NCBI RefSeq assembly: GCF_034702125.1
Contig: NC_085871.1
Span: forward strand, 37,570,159 to 37,634,158
Source: Engraulis encrasicolus
Lineage: Eukaryota; Chordata; Actinopteri; Clupeiformes; Engraulidae
DNA: 64,000 bases
Reading direction: 5' to 3'
This document shows positions 1 to 11,163 of the stretch, one piece after another. The notes under the pieces are model-generated. The model had not been told where the DNA came from, made no database searches, and saw only the letters and a program-made list of their open reading frames with translations. Every line of letters starts with the position of its first letter. The first letter of the stretch is position 1. Made by a program: the position numbers and the translations under genes.

Positions 1-4
1 GCAG
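1..4 (+). CDS. Locus A exon e2, last 4 bases
   Basis: The first four bases (GCAG), followed by GTAGGCAACACTT, match the end of exon e2 plus its donor at 61779-61794 in locus D. Exon e1 and the rest of e2 therefore lie just upstream of the window. Confidence 0.6.
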
Positions 5-163
5 GTAGGCAACACTTCGAGTCTTTACAGGTCAGCTGGTAAGCAAGATCAACTAAGATAAATTCATCTTTACATTAATATTTTATTAGCTCTGGTTGTG
101 GAGATATGTTTTTGTCAGAGGTAAGACTGTCTCCAAAAAACATAATGTATGTGTTTCAATCAG

Positions 164-343
164 AGCGAGGTCCGAAGGAACACGGGCCTGTGCATGTTAA
201 TCCACCGTCTGGAGGAGAGGGCGGCTGAGAATGGAAGGAGCCTATCAGAGCAGGTGGAGTCAAACCGGCAGCTGAAGCTCCAGGTGGATGAATTACAGAA
301 ACAACTGGAGGATAAGGACAACTCACTAACACAAGCCAAACAG
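164..343 (+). CDS. Locus A exon e3: coiled-coil exon
   Basis: The exon is 180 bp (60 codons, phase 0 to 0), flanked by TTTCAATCAG and GTGTGTG. It encodes an amphipathic Leu/Glu/Gln-rich segment with heptad-like spacing (LQVDELQKQLEDKDN), predicted to form a coiled coil for homo- or hetero-oligomerisation. Locus C (53455-53634) and locus D (62806-62985) have exons of identical length and nearly the same sequence. Confidence 0.82.
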
Positions 344-2151
344 GTGTGTGTTTGTCTCTCCTTTACACTTTAACACCGTTTTGTAACCTTACTCCATCCA
401 GTTCTCTCTTCTCAGTGACTGACCACACACAGGAATGTTTTGATATGAATATGGAGAGTATGACCTGCACACATTGAAAGGTTTTCCTTTGCAGGTGCAA
501 CTATTTAGAGAGGAATCACTTTTAGACGATGGCAAAGTGCAACACTGCTACAATTACGGTCAAACTAAAGTACTGTATTAACTAAGGTTACATACAGCCA
601 TTCAGACATACCGCCACTCCAACATTGACATTTTATTGCAGGAACCATTTTTCCAGCTTGCTGGAACTGTTTTTCAAAGATCTCAGACCCTACCTTTAAT
701 GGCATTTAGACCGTGACAAAATTATACACTAATCCTGTAATTGCACTGTCACTCTCTCCACTTTCCGCTCGTGTCGCAACAACATTGTTGCAAATGTCAA
801 TAGAGTTAGAACGTTGTTCACGTGCCTTTAAGTACTTGCAACAATGTTTAAATGACTTCCGAATGGCTCGGAATGGCAATCAAATACTGTCGGAATGGCG
901 GTTGCCCCCCATTAACTAAAGGGCTGGTCCGATAGGCATCGCTACCGCACTGTATTGAGGCTTCGGAAGGGAGGTTTAGTAACATTCCCCACTGAAATCT
1001 GCTAGGTGGCCTCTGTTACACAATGCCTGGATATATTTCCATTTTTCATTTCCCATTAAAATTTCCCCAAGATCTTGTGATGACGTTAGAGTGTGAACGT
1101 AATGTAAAGCTTTCTCCAGCATATTCCAAAGATGCTCACTGATGTTCCCCATCTACTGAAATAAATAGCCCCAATAAATAACCCAGCCTAAGCCAAAAGA
1201 CAGACATGCAAGGACGCTCTCAAAAGTAGGTCACTATTGCCACGATTAAATCACGATTAAAATCATGAGTTCGATTTCACTATCTTATCAAGATTTTGAT
1301 TATTTCTCGATTAATTGTGCAGCCCTAACCCAAGCCAAGCTGAACACAAATCCTGACAGGATGATGAGCTCGCACCAGTTTGATCTACGTAGCATATGGT
1401 ATGTTGCCTGGTTAACACCAGACCTAATCACAAGTGAGATTAGGTCTGGGGAGTTGCCTATTGTAAATTCCGTAGGGGGCAGAATACTTGGCTATTATGA
1501 CACACTACCCTGCTCTCTGATTTGACATAGAAACTTTAAAGGTCGGAGTGCTTGGCCATTATGCCCGTTCCGCTCTCTGATTTTACAGAGACAGGGACCA
1601 TGATCGCCAGTCATGCTCAGTCTTTCAGATCGAAACGATTGTGTAGAACTAAAGGCAGCATGGGAGTTCCCAGGCTATATGATATGCAAGGTGTAGGGGA
1701 GCAGGTGGGGAGGAGGAGTTTATGTGGGATGCATTACAAACTTTTTTTTAGGGGTATGGGACAACTTATCGATACAGACAATAGTGAACTTTTGGCCAAC
1801 CAATTTAAAGGTGCGTCACGGTGGAGGCGGTATGGCGACCCTCTCAATGAGCATCAAAGGAGATGAGCAACTGTCTGTCTGCAATCGATTTGATCCTGTG
1901 AGTGTTTGGGACCATGTGGCTTGTCGCGTTTTTGTGACATCGGAAGTACATTTGGTCAAATTGAACACGATTTTTAACCATTATGCAACATCTAGCCCAG
2001 AATACATTGCTGACTCTCTTGGCATGTAGATGTTGCGCAATGTCAAATTAGGCTAATGTTCAATGTAGCAATTCAGTGCTAGAGGCTTGTGGATGGATGT
2101 ATTGCATGCACTGTACATTGCGTGAGTGTGTTTTGTGTTTTTATTCTGCAG
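344..2151 (+). other. Locus A intron e3-e4
   Basis: I see no conserved coding sequence here. The only recognisable feature is a hAT-type end fragment near 1208-1327. The rest is unassigned. Confidence 0.5.
1208..1327 (+). mobile_element. hAT-like MITE fragment (right end only)
   Basis: This segment is closely similar to the last 120 bp of the hAT-like element at 13500-14587. Both run from AAGGACGCTCTCAAAAGTAG to the terminus GTGCAGCCCTA. No matching left terminus is visible, so it is a fragment or solo end. Confidence 0.6.
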
Positions 2152-2222
2152 AGTATTGCTGCCCTGAAACATGACGTGAGAGACCTGCAACAACAGCTGC
2201 ATAATCGCCAGAATAGTCAAAG
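2152..2222 (+). CDS. Locus A exon e4: second coil
   Basis: The exon is 71 bp, preceded by TTCTGCAG and followed by GTACAC, and leaves 2 nt of an unfinished codon. It encodes SIAALKHDVRDLQQQLH, a Leu-spaced helix that continues the e3 coil. The donor runs straight into a (CA)n repeat. Confidence 0.8.

Positions 2223-2224
<2 letters not shown>

Positions 2225-2260
<36 letters not shown>
2225..2260 (+). repeat. (AC)n microsatellite
   Basis: A pure AC dinucleotide run begins 3 bases after the e4 splice donor. Confidence 0.95.
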
Positions 2261-2262
<2 letters not shown>

Positions 2263-2381
2263 ATCAGTGTTTCCCCCGGAAAATGTGTTTGCCAAGGTGG
2301 CTGGAGGGTTCGCCGATATTAGAGACGTGCCACTCACTACCATGGTCTGGAACGCCATGTTGTGCACGACCATGAAAGGAA

Positions 2382-2523
2382 GCAATAAGCCACGAGAGGC
2401 TGTGGGTTATGCTCAATTGATAACGGGTGAGGGGAGTGGAGCACGACGCGAAGTGGAGTGCCGTAAACCTCCCCTCACCCGTTATCAATAGAGCATAACC
2501 CACGGACTCAAGTGGCTTATTGC
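2382..2523. repeat. Inverted repeat (hairpin) with ~55 bp arms
   Basis: The left arm (2382-2437, GCAATAAGCCACGAGAGGCT...) pairs with the right arm (2468-2523, ...AAGTGGCTTATTGC) around a ~30 bp loop, with a few mismatches. It is probably a fold-back MITE or its remnant. Confidence 0.75.
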
Positions 2524-3042
2524 TTAGCTAACACTGTTATACCTAATCGATGACGAAATTTCCTTAAAAACACTTTAATAACAATTAATTGATCCGCGAC
2601 GTCTGTTGACAAGTTGAGGAAGTGATTTGTGGTTACCCCGGCAACGTTAATCGGCGTGCGCGCGTTCGTCGCGTTGCCAGACACATATTTCACTACAAAA
2701 ACTCAGCAAGGGGCGATAAACACCGCAGGAATTAAATGTCTTTGCAATCACACTGATACCCCAACCACAGGTGGTGTAAAGATGCTCTTCTTGCAGACTC
2801 CCTACTCCAACTGCAACATATTCTCATTAACGACGTAGATGCACTGGGTCTAATCTAGACGCGCATAGAATCTTTAGGTGGAAGGTGTAGGTTTACGCTA
2901 GTTTGTCCACGGCTATCAGCCAATCAGAATCGAGAACCGGACAGCACAGTGTTAGATTGTGATGTAAATCCCCCTGAAATTAAATTTCTTAAGCAATAAC
3001 TTTGCAATATATTGACGTCTGATGTCTCTGTCAATCCTTCAG

Positions 3043-3103
3043 GACGATTCAGGAAGTGGCTGAGTGGCTACAGCAGGATGGGGAGAGCCAACCCAATGAT
3101 GTG
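3043..3103 (+). CDS. Locus A exon e5
   Basis: The exon is 61 bp between CTTCAG and GTACGC. It completes the split codon from e4 and ends in phase 0. It encodes TIQEVAEWLQQDGESQPNDV, polar and acidic. The locus C counterpart is two codons shorter. Confidence 0.75.
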
Positions 3104-3123
3104 GTACGCAAACCTACATGAAT

Positions 3124-3129
<6 letters not shown>

Positions 3130-3155
<26 letters not shown>
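3130..3155 (+). repeat. (CA)n microsatellite
   Basis: A pure CA repeat lies about 25 bp downstream of exon e5. Confidence 0.9.
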
Positions 3156-3388
3156 GTGGTGTAGTCTACTTTTTTGAGGTGGGTATACTGTATATTTGAG
3201 CATTTTTTGAGGTGGGTATACTGTATGTATTTGTGCTATTCTAAATAATGGATGAATCAATTTTAGGTGGGTGTACTGAATTCCTTGAAAATATCAGGTG
3301 TGTAAACTGTTTTAACCTGCGTTCTACTGTACGTAGACTATACCACTACAGACACACATACACTGAAAATGTCCTATGTGTTTTTCAG

Positions 3389-3467
3389 AAAGCGGAGGGC
3401 AATTCCCAGCAAGATGCTGGAATTAAGGAAGAAGGTGCTGATGATGGATATCCATGTGACCAATCAG
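3389..3467 (+). CDS. Locus A exon e6: SUMO-motif linker
   Basis: The exon is 79 bp between TTTTTCAG and GTATGC, phase 0 to 1. It encodes an acidic linker containing IKEE, a psi-K-x-E sumoylation consensus that locus C preserves as VKEE. Such motifs are common in the linkers of C2H2 repressors; modification here is inferred. Confidence 0.75.
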
Positions 3468-3496
3468 GTATGCATGTCTCGCATACACACACTTAA

Positions 3497-4085
3497 AGGG
3501 GCTCTAGATAGGATTAAAAGTTTAATTAATCATTGCCCCGAGTCATCTGATGCTTATTTGAGTCATTTGTAGGTGAATGGTGACTCGCGACCACTTCCAT
3601 GGTCCGCTGTCAGAAAACCTCAAATGCAACATTTGACAGCGCGGTCCGCTTCGAGTGTCGTGGGAAACACTTCTCATACAAAAATCGCTTTACATACCGT
3701 ATTCATATTTGTATCAACTGTTGGCATTCCGTGATGAAAAACATTCTCCCCTCGGGTTTATTTAAGCAGCATTTGAAGAGTTCAGATGCAAAACCCCCTA
3801 AGTGCCATTTCAGAAAATAATCTTAATTCATTTTTTATTTAAAACAAAGCTATCAAAATTGCATTTAAAAAAAGAAAATGTAATATAACTATTTATATGT
3901 ATTATCAAGTACATGAATGTATACCAAACCAACAATGGGGTTCTCTAAAAATATAGAAGTGCAGGTCTTCAGAAATGGAGTTAGGGGGTTTTGCATCTGA
4001 ACTCTTAATTTTTTCTTGACTGTGTAGATTTAAACAGGCATACCATGGGCACCGCACAAACAAAGTCATCCTGCATTATGCCCTT
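3497..4085 (+). repeat. Interspersed repeat shared with 43686-44085
   Basis: The two copies align from AAAGRGGCT...TAGGATTAAA through AACACTTCTCATA to the final ATTATGCC. This copy carries an extra inverted-repeat insertion (3774-4012) that is absent from the other. The class is not recognised. Confidence 0.65.
3774..4012. mobile_element. Nested inverted-repeat MITE
   Basis: The ends are inverted: AGAGTTCAGATGCAAAACCC at the left and GGGTTTTGCATCTGAACTCT at the right. The related repeat at 43.7 to 44.1 kb lacks this segment and serves as an empty site. Confidence 0.75.
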
Positions 4086-4597
4086 GTAAATGCTTTTATT
4101 TGGCTCTCTCAACTCTTGTATACTCACAATACTGGAGGTAGCATGTAGGGTGCAACTAGCCAACAATGTTGTCGTAAATATTTTCCATCATTGTTGGACT
4201 CTACCACGATGTGAACCTGGAAGATTACCCCTCGTGCAAGATTGTCCCTTGCGGTTCTGTCAATATTGCACCATATACACACTTGCCAGTGTGCCTTGTG
4301 TGTGGTGGTCTACGGTGCAAAAAATTGACATAAATTGTGGATGGCCATGTGGTTGTGCACAACAATTGCACATGTATGCTGCAGCAAGCATGTCCCCAGC
4401 CTAAAACAATATGCCTGTTTTATTTGACCTCTGACCATCTTGGCCTGCAGGATAATAGAAAACAGTTCATTAATTTATTCATGGGTATTTCCTGGCACAC
4501 ATTTGTTCGTCTCTTCAATCTTGCCTGTCACCTGCATTCTACACATTCCCTTTTTCTTGTTTTTGTAAGTCTGCTCTTTTCTTCTTTCGTTATTTAG

Positions 4598-4665
4598 ATG
4601 ACACTGAGATCTCTGTGGAACAGACCGCCTCCTCGTCTGCAGACATTAAATCTGAACGGCTGCAG
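4598..4665 (+). CDS. Locus A exon e7: second SUMO-motif linker
   Basis: The exon is 68 bp between TTATTTAG and GTAACG. It completes the e6 codon and ends in phase 0. It encodes a Ser-rich segment ending IKSERLQ, with a further psi-K-x-E site (IKSE). The locus C copy has changed the lysine to arginine. Confidence 0.75.
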
Positions 4666-5227
4666 GTAACGTCACAATTTGTTTTTCTATTTTTCTAAAT
4701 GATCAGACCAGGTGTGTATCCAATTTGTCTTTAACTAAGTCCTGCTCCCCTGGGTTACAGTTACTAGGCCGGACAGATAGACGTTCAGATAAACTCTGAT
4801 ATCACCGTGGTATTTTTACAGTGACTGCCAGTGAATCGTGGCAGTTGTTCACTCGGGCAAACGTGCATCTGTGTTGCAAATGCCTCAGACACAATTTCCA
4901 ACTATATTATTGAAAATAAAACATTAATATCTTCCTGGGACCGAAAACACAAGACAACCATCTACATTAAAGTCAATGGAGCGCTATCAGTCAAAAAGTG
5001 TCGAACCTTTGTCAGACTTCTTTTTGCACTGTGATTGGTCAATTAACATTCTTGGGCGGATCTTAGCCAGAGGTCAATTGAAACATAAAGCTTGAAAACG
5101 GTTGTTTGTTTATTTAAATTATTTTGTAACCAGCGCAAGACATGTTCGATTGGAAGAAGCCACATTCAAGATGGGTGACGAACATGTAAATGTTGCTTTA
5201 GTGCTATAGTCCTGGAAAATATTTGCA

Positions 5228-7080
5228 TTTGGGCTGTTCCATGTCAATTTACGCGGCTTGCCCAGGTGACCCTCTCAGATTTGTCTGACATCTCGCATAT
5301 ACAGTGCCTTCAAAAAGTCTACACACCCCTCTTCAAATGTCAGGTTTTTGTGATGTAAAAAAATAATTAAAAAAAATAATAAAAGAAATAAATTCACAGC
5401 TTTTTCCACCTTCAATCTAAACTATTAACCCGTACAATGGAATTGAGAAACAAACTCCAAGCTTTAAAGGGGGAAAATAAGATACAAAACTCAAATTAAC
5501 ATGGTTGCATAAATATACACACCCTTAAATTAATACTTAGTTGCAGCACCTTTGGCTTGTCTGGGCCATTCCAAAACCTCAATATTATTCTAGTGAAGCC
5601 ATTCTTTAGTAGATTTAGGCGTGTGCTTAGAGAAATTGTCGTTCTGAAAGATTTGTTCCTCTGCATCTTCACCTTTCTAACAGGGGGCCGAAGATTTTGT
5701 GCCACTACCACGGCCCCTGTGGAAATGTTCATAATTCCCTCCTCCCTAATGAGGGCCCCAGTTACAGCTGAAGAAAAACAGCACAAAAGAACAATGCTGC
5801 CACCACCATACTTCACGTTAGGTATGGTGTTATTGCGGTGATGTTTTGTGCCAAAAATACCTTTTGGAATTATGTCCAAAATGTTCAACCTCAGTTTCAC
5901 CTGACCATAACACATCTTCCCACATGCATTTGGGAGATTACAGAAGTATTTTTTGAGAAATTTACCTCACCAAGATTGAACTTTTTGGTCATAATTCAAG
6001 AGGGTATGTTTGGCGCAAAACATCACCGCAATAACACCATACCTAACATGAAGTATGGTGGTGGCAGCATTGTTCTTTTGTGCTGTTTTTCTTCAGCTGT
6101 AACTGGGGCCTTCATTAGGGAGGAGGGAATTATGAAACTTTTCACAGGGGCCGTGGTAGTGGCACAAAGCCTTCGCCCCCCTGGTAGAAAGGTGAAGATG
6201 CAGAGGAGCTAATCTTTCAGAACGACAATTTCTCCAAGCACACGCCTAAGTCTACAAAAGCATGGCTTCACTAGAATAAGATTGAGGTTTTGGAATAGCC
6301 CAGACAAGCCCAAAGGTACTGCAACTAAGTATCAATTTAAGGGTGTGTATATTTATGCAACCATGTTAACTGAGGTTTTTTATTTTCTTTTGTTTCCCTT
6401 TAAAGCTTCATGCTTGTTTCTCAATTGCATTGTACAGGTTAATAGTTTAGATTGAAGGTGGAAAAAGCTGTGAATTTATTTGTCTTTCTGTCATTTTTTA
6501 CATCACAAAAACCTGACATTTGAGGAGGGGTGTGTAGACTTTTTGAAGGCACTGTACATACCATTTGATGTCAATTGAAAGAATACCAAGTATTAGCATG
6601 CTATGTCAAACGTTTCAGGAGATGAGGCCGTCCAAAGTTTGGGTGCCACACCCACTTTTCAAGCCTGTGAAAATTGCATCCAAAATTTACAAGCAGATTT
6701 TGACGCTTGTTTACTAGCAGATATTTGACGCTCTTTTAGTTTGAAGGAAAATGCAGGCCTAAAAATCGCCATATATGACCCTGTCTATCAGATGATGGAC
6801 TTACAAATACCACACCTTGATTATTTGTTTGTGGATATATTAAGCCTTGAAAACTGAATTTGTGAAAAGCAGGATGAAGAGGCTTGACATTTTGGGGTGC
6901 CAGATCTTGGAAACTATGTATGCTTTTGGAGTTATAATGGATTTTCCATCGTCTTTGGGAACTGTACAGTGTATTGCAAAAGTTTTAGAGCACGGACTTT
7001 AAATGACAGAATAAGAGGGACTCAAAAATCAGCTTTGGGGCAAAATGACCCTACAGTACCCCATACGGCCTCAAACTAAC
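5228..7080. mobile_element. Unclassified inverted-repeat element X, interrupted by a Tc1 fold-back
   Basis: The flanks 5228-5301 and 6557-7080 are together homologous (reverse orientation) to 61925-62645. Shared landmarks are CAGGTGACCCTCTC, ACCAAGTATTAGCAT and GCCTAAAAATCGCCATAT. The Tc1 element at 5302-6554 splits this copy. No ORF or family is recognised. Confidence 0.6.
5302..6554. mobile_element. Tc1-like fold-back element
   Basis: The outer termini (CAGTGCCTTCAAAAAGTC... and ...TTTTTGAAGGCACTG) are flanked by TA. The left ~600 bp is the near reverse complement of the right ~600 bp. Each arm therefore carries the same 3' part of a decayed Tc1 transposase, facing outward. Recognisable fragments, spread over frames, are the KHTPKSTKEW and IEVLEWP regions. 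No intact transposase remains. Confidence 0.82.
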
Positions 7081-7345
7081 CATGTGGGCACTTGTGACTA
7101 GAACGCCCTCTTAACCCCATGTACAATAGCCCTGTATCAAACATTCAAGCTTCAAATCAAATCAGCTTTGTTTGTCAGAGTTCTTCATATTAATCTAGGT
7201 CTTCAAAATATTGGGTATTTGTCTCTATTTATCACAGTATTTGGGTTTCTGCTCCCAAGAATATTCGGACATCGAATGGAGAAATGGTTTGAAATTGTTA
7301 CTCAAATGATTGCTTAATTTCTGTTCTTAGTTGAATTATGTATTA

Positions 7346-7829
7346 AGGGCCGTACACACACGTAGCTGCTATTTACTCGCTACTTGCTCACTCGCCTACT
7401 TGCCACTCGCTCTGGGTGATTTTGTTTACTGGTTGTCATGGTTCCCGCTGTCCGCGCCAATAACGTCCGTACGAAACAAAATGTAGGTCTACGCTGTTTA
7501 ACGTTGATCGTGTGCTGTGCACAACCATGTATATGAGCCTTTGATGGTGTACACTGTATGTATTTTCCTCAACACTTTTAACCAAAGTGTGATTGCGTGC
7601 AGAAGTTGGGTGGTCAGAACACCACAGGGGCAACGTCACCTGTCAATAATCTGTATTCTGCATTCCAATTGGTTACTCGCTTAACTCGCGTCGCTCAAAG
7701 AAGTTTATCTCAGAACCCGCCCACATCGCCTGTACTCTCCTCGCCAGCGAGACTCGTAGGAACACGTAGAGATTCTATTGACTTCATCCGCTGAGCGAGT
7801 AACTAGCAGTGACGTTTGTGTACGTCCCT
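7346..7829. mobile_element. PIF/Harbinger-like MITE with TTA duplication
   Basis: The ~38 bp terminal inverted repeats (AGGGCCGTACACACACGTAG at the left; TTGTGTACGTCCCT at the right) are flanked by TTA at 7343-7345 and 7830-7832, the 3 bp duplication typical of PIF/Harbinger. No transposase is visible. Confidence 0.7.
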
Positions 7830-8495
7830 TTAGCAAGGATTTTCTATATGGTAGAGTAGAGCACCATTTATTACACCTAGATAAGTCGTAGCATGTATCA
7901 ATAATGGAACAAACGTCTCTTAATTTGGCATGACTTTCCATTGAACTCCATTCATTTTCCAAGTCTCATAGTCTCCTAAGGGGTATGGTGGTACCATAGG
8001 ACTGCAATTTAGAGGGTTATGTCATATTTAAAAAGTGACTCCTGGGATCCATATATGTATATATAATTAGGCTGTAACGATATTGCATCGAACCGAGAGA
8101 TCGCGGTACGCAGACCCACGAACCCCTATCGCGAAGCTTCCTCACAGAATCGCGATGTGCCCTTTTAAAGTTGTTACCCTCAGTGTAGAACACAACAGGC
8201 AACATACAGGCAAGAGTTTGCATATGCGCTTAAAAAGACGAGTAGAAAAAGGGCGCACACGTTCGAGTAACAGTTCCATTCACCCCTTTCTCATATAACA
8301 TGCTCCTTCCAACCAGCACGTTGTTGTTATCCATTGCCTCAGCAACCTCCGTGAGACGAAAAACTTGGGCAAACATCGGAAGGTGAAGGACAAATGAACA
8401 ATAGACCAAGAAGGCTTTTATAAACGTGTCAAGATTTTTGTTTTATTCATGCATGCGCGATGTAGCCTATTGCGAGTGGAGTTTGACGTTGGAGC

Positions 8496-8523
<28 letters not shown>
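8496..8523 (+). repeat. (GA)n microsatellite
   Basis: A pure GA run inside the hAT-like element. Confidence 0.9.
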
Positions 8524-8527
<4 letters not shown>

Positions 8528-9022
8528 CGAGATGCTCCGCCTGCCTATAAACCAGCCTGGAATCGCTTGTAGGGAGGTGCCCGAAGTCGGACGAACGTTG
8601 AGGCAGAATATTAGGCAGCATTATTTCTTCCCACATTAATGTTAGGCTATATTGTAAAATTACCGCCTGCATAAGCAGAAAGCATGCTCCATTCAGCCTC
8701 TGCATTCATTCTCGCTCTTGATAAAATGTCAAACCACAAAACGAAACGAAAAACGTGCACGTTACGTAGCAGTGAGAACTAACTGAGGTTCATTTCGAGG
8801 TTTGATTGTAGGCGGGCACGCGCTGCTGCACGATCAAAAAGAGCTACGGAAATATTTAACTTAATCAAAATTAAGTGTTGCATTTCTTTAAGTAGCCTAA
8901 CTTAATACAACATGTTTCCTGACGATATATGGCCTGTGTTGTTTTAATGTTTGGATATTAATTGGATAGGCTATGTTTGATAAAGTAAGACAGCTGCCAA
9001 TGACCATACACCCTGACCCCCC

Positions 9023-9025
<3 letters not shown>

Positions 9026-9075
<50 letters not shown>

Positions 9076-9099
9076 CTTCTCTCTCTCTCTCTCTCTCTC
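9026..9099 (+). repeat. (CT)n microsatellite
   Basis: A long CT run with two short interruptions. Confidence 0.92.
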
Positions 9100-9464
9100 A
9101 TATGATGAACATATGATTTTAGCCTATTTATAAGCCTTTTTCCTTGGTGAACTAATATCCCTTATTTCTCTGTGTTGTGTTTTGATGTCAACACCTGGGA
9201 ACAGGTTGCAGTGGTAGCCTATATCTGCAACATTATTCAGCCTTGTAAACCTACAAAATTAATGCAGGCAGGTAAATGCAAAAAAGATATTAATTACAAA
9301 GTATATATATAATTTATTTTCTTCTTATTATTTTTTTTTCCCAATTTTTTTTTTCATTTTTTTTGGTGAAATCGTGGGGCATATCGAACCGTGGGTCATA
9401 TATCGTGATACAAACCGAATCGTGGGTTGGGTGTATCGTTACAGCCTTAATATATAATATATAT

Positions 9465-9632
9465 TTTTTTGGTCTTTTAGACTTTATTATGGACAGTACA
9501 GTACGAGAGGTAGACAGGAAGCGAATGGGGAGAGAGACGGGGAGGGGTCGGCAAAGGACCCGGGCCGGGATTCGAACTCGGGTCAGCCGCATGGGTAGTG
9601 CCCTACCAGTTGGCCACGGCAGGGCCCCAGGA
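9465..9632 (-). mobile_element. tRNA-derived SINE
   Basis: On the minus strand the element begins GCCCTGCCGTGGCCAACTGG (A-box region) and continues to GAGTTCGAATCCCGGC, a canonical B-box. An unrelated body and an A-rich tail follow. There is no tRNA cloverleaf beyond the head. It ends 50 bp before exon e8. Confidence 0.8.
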
Positions 9633-9681
9633 GTCACTTTTTATGAACTGTCTCCACCTTGTCAATCGTCTTTGGTTTTAG

Positions 9682-9856
9682 GAAGCAGAGGACGGATCAG
9701 ACATGGCTCCAAACGTCAACTCTGTGATGTGCCAGTCCTCTCCAGATGCAGTCAGGGCATCGACGTCATCAGCCCACGAGGCCAACAGCTGTGCAGAACA
9801 AGCTCCACTAGAAACGGACTGGACCAATGACGATGGAGAAAACCCCAATACAACAA
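9682..9856 (+). CDS. Locus A exon e8: acidic Ser-rich linker
   Basis: The exon is 175 bp between TTTTAG and GTAAGAGC, phase 0 to 1. It begins EAEDGSDMAPNV and ends DDGENPNT, matching the ends of the e8 exons in loci B and C (EEDEKLDM... and NEDGENPYN). The centre is divergent. It links the coil to the zinc-finger exons. Confidence 0.75.
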
Positions 9857-9877
9857 GTAAGAGCATGCACGTACGTG

Positions 9878-9907
9878 CGCACACACAAACACACACACAC
9901 ACAAACA

Positions 9908-9976
<69 letters not shown>
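9878..9976 (+). repeat. (CA)n microsatellite
   Basis: About 100 bp of CA repeat with a few CAAA interruptions, starting 20 bp after the e8 donor. Confidence 0.95.
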
Positions 9977-9980
<4 letters not shown>

Positions 9981-10774
9981 TACATTACCAGTATAATAAA
10001 GGATTCAATGATCAATATAGTTGCAATACCTTCTCAGGCCACAGTCTTACACAGGGCACCTTTACATATTTTAACAGGTTGTTGCCTCTGTTTTGGTAAT
10101 GATATACACATGGATGCCAACATGGTGGGCATTGTAATCATTCATTTTACAAACTTGTTTTTCTTTTACAAACAGCCAAGTGGTAAAACTAGTCAACCAA
10201 ACGTCTTAAGTTTGTGTTTCAATTGTGCTTGTTGTTTTACCATAACAAGGTCAGATGACCAAAACGTTGTATTTAAATTGACTTGCTTTTGGAATGGACT
10301 GTGTGCGTGATCTTTCTAACAATTGAATGACAACCTCACTGGGCTACAGAGGGGTGCAAAAGCACCCTAATGTATATTGAACACAAACACAGGCAAGAAT
10401 ATTATTGTGTGGCTCAACTTGGGAAACATCGACTTTCAATATGGACAGATTTCGATATAACTTTGAAACAGGGGCACACAGATTTGCACCAAGTTCTGTG
10501 CGCCAACACTCTATAATGAACTGCTAACATTTTGTAGGCCAACACTTTCAAGAAGGCTGATTTATTTTATTATTTTCTTGTTTACTTTTGAAAAGATGGA
10601 TGGACTTGCAACAAATCTTGTGTACAAATCTATAATGGCTACAAGGTCTTTTACACATTTTCGACACACACACAAATAGTCATAATAGTAGTCCCAAACT
10701 GCAACCATACACAAAGAGGTTGTGTTTGTCCAGTTGTGTTCAGCTCCCTATCCCATTTACAACATGGCTATTTG

Positions 10775-11163
10775 TAGGGCTGTAAAGATACACTCAACTC
10801 ACGATTTGGCTCCTATCACGATTTATGACCTGCGGTTCGATACACCCCATGATTTCACATTTGTCAACATCATGAAATAAAACCTGATAATTAATTGGTT
10901 ACAAGAGGCTTTGAGGCATTGGTTACATAATAGGTTACAAGAGGCTACTACTAATTTTTAAAAGTTGAAATATGATATAATAGTGATGATGATTTGAGGC
11001 TTGGAAGCATGATCACTTCATATACGGTGGTTGTTTTCTGGGCTGATGGGTAACAAAACTTTAAAATGGCGTATCACGATACTGCCTCTTTGTATCGCGA
11101 TACAGTATTGTGACTCCGTGTATCACGATTTCTCGGTTCGATACAATATCGTTACAGCTATTT
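10775..11163. mobile_element. hAT-like MITE with 8 bp duplication
   Basis: The left end is TAGGGCTGTAAAGATA and the right end is ATATCGTTACAGC. An exact 8 bp duplication GCTATTTG lies at 10767-10774 and 11164-11171. Confidence 0.8.

Larger units (their letters stand above)
8068..9450. mobile_element. hAT-like nonautonomous element
   Basis: The termini are TAGGCTGTAACGATA and TATCGTTACAGCCTTA, flanked by a probable 8 bp duplication TATATAAT (8060-8067 and 9451-9458). It contains (GA)n and (CT)n tracts and no intact ORF. Confidence 0.65.

Noticed and set aside
5496..6212. Protein genes of 124 to 139 codons near 5.5 to 6.2 kb
   Set aside because: Both are out-of-frame readings of decayed Tc1 transposase in the fold-back element.
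9555..9632. tRNA gene on minus strand
   Set aside because: Same reason: a tRNA-like head joined to a non-tRNA body and an A-rich tail.
9678..9996. Long Cys-Val or Thr-His repeat proteins
   Set aside because: These are translations of the (CA)n microsatellite in several frames. The only coding part here is exon e8 at 9682-9856.
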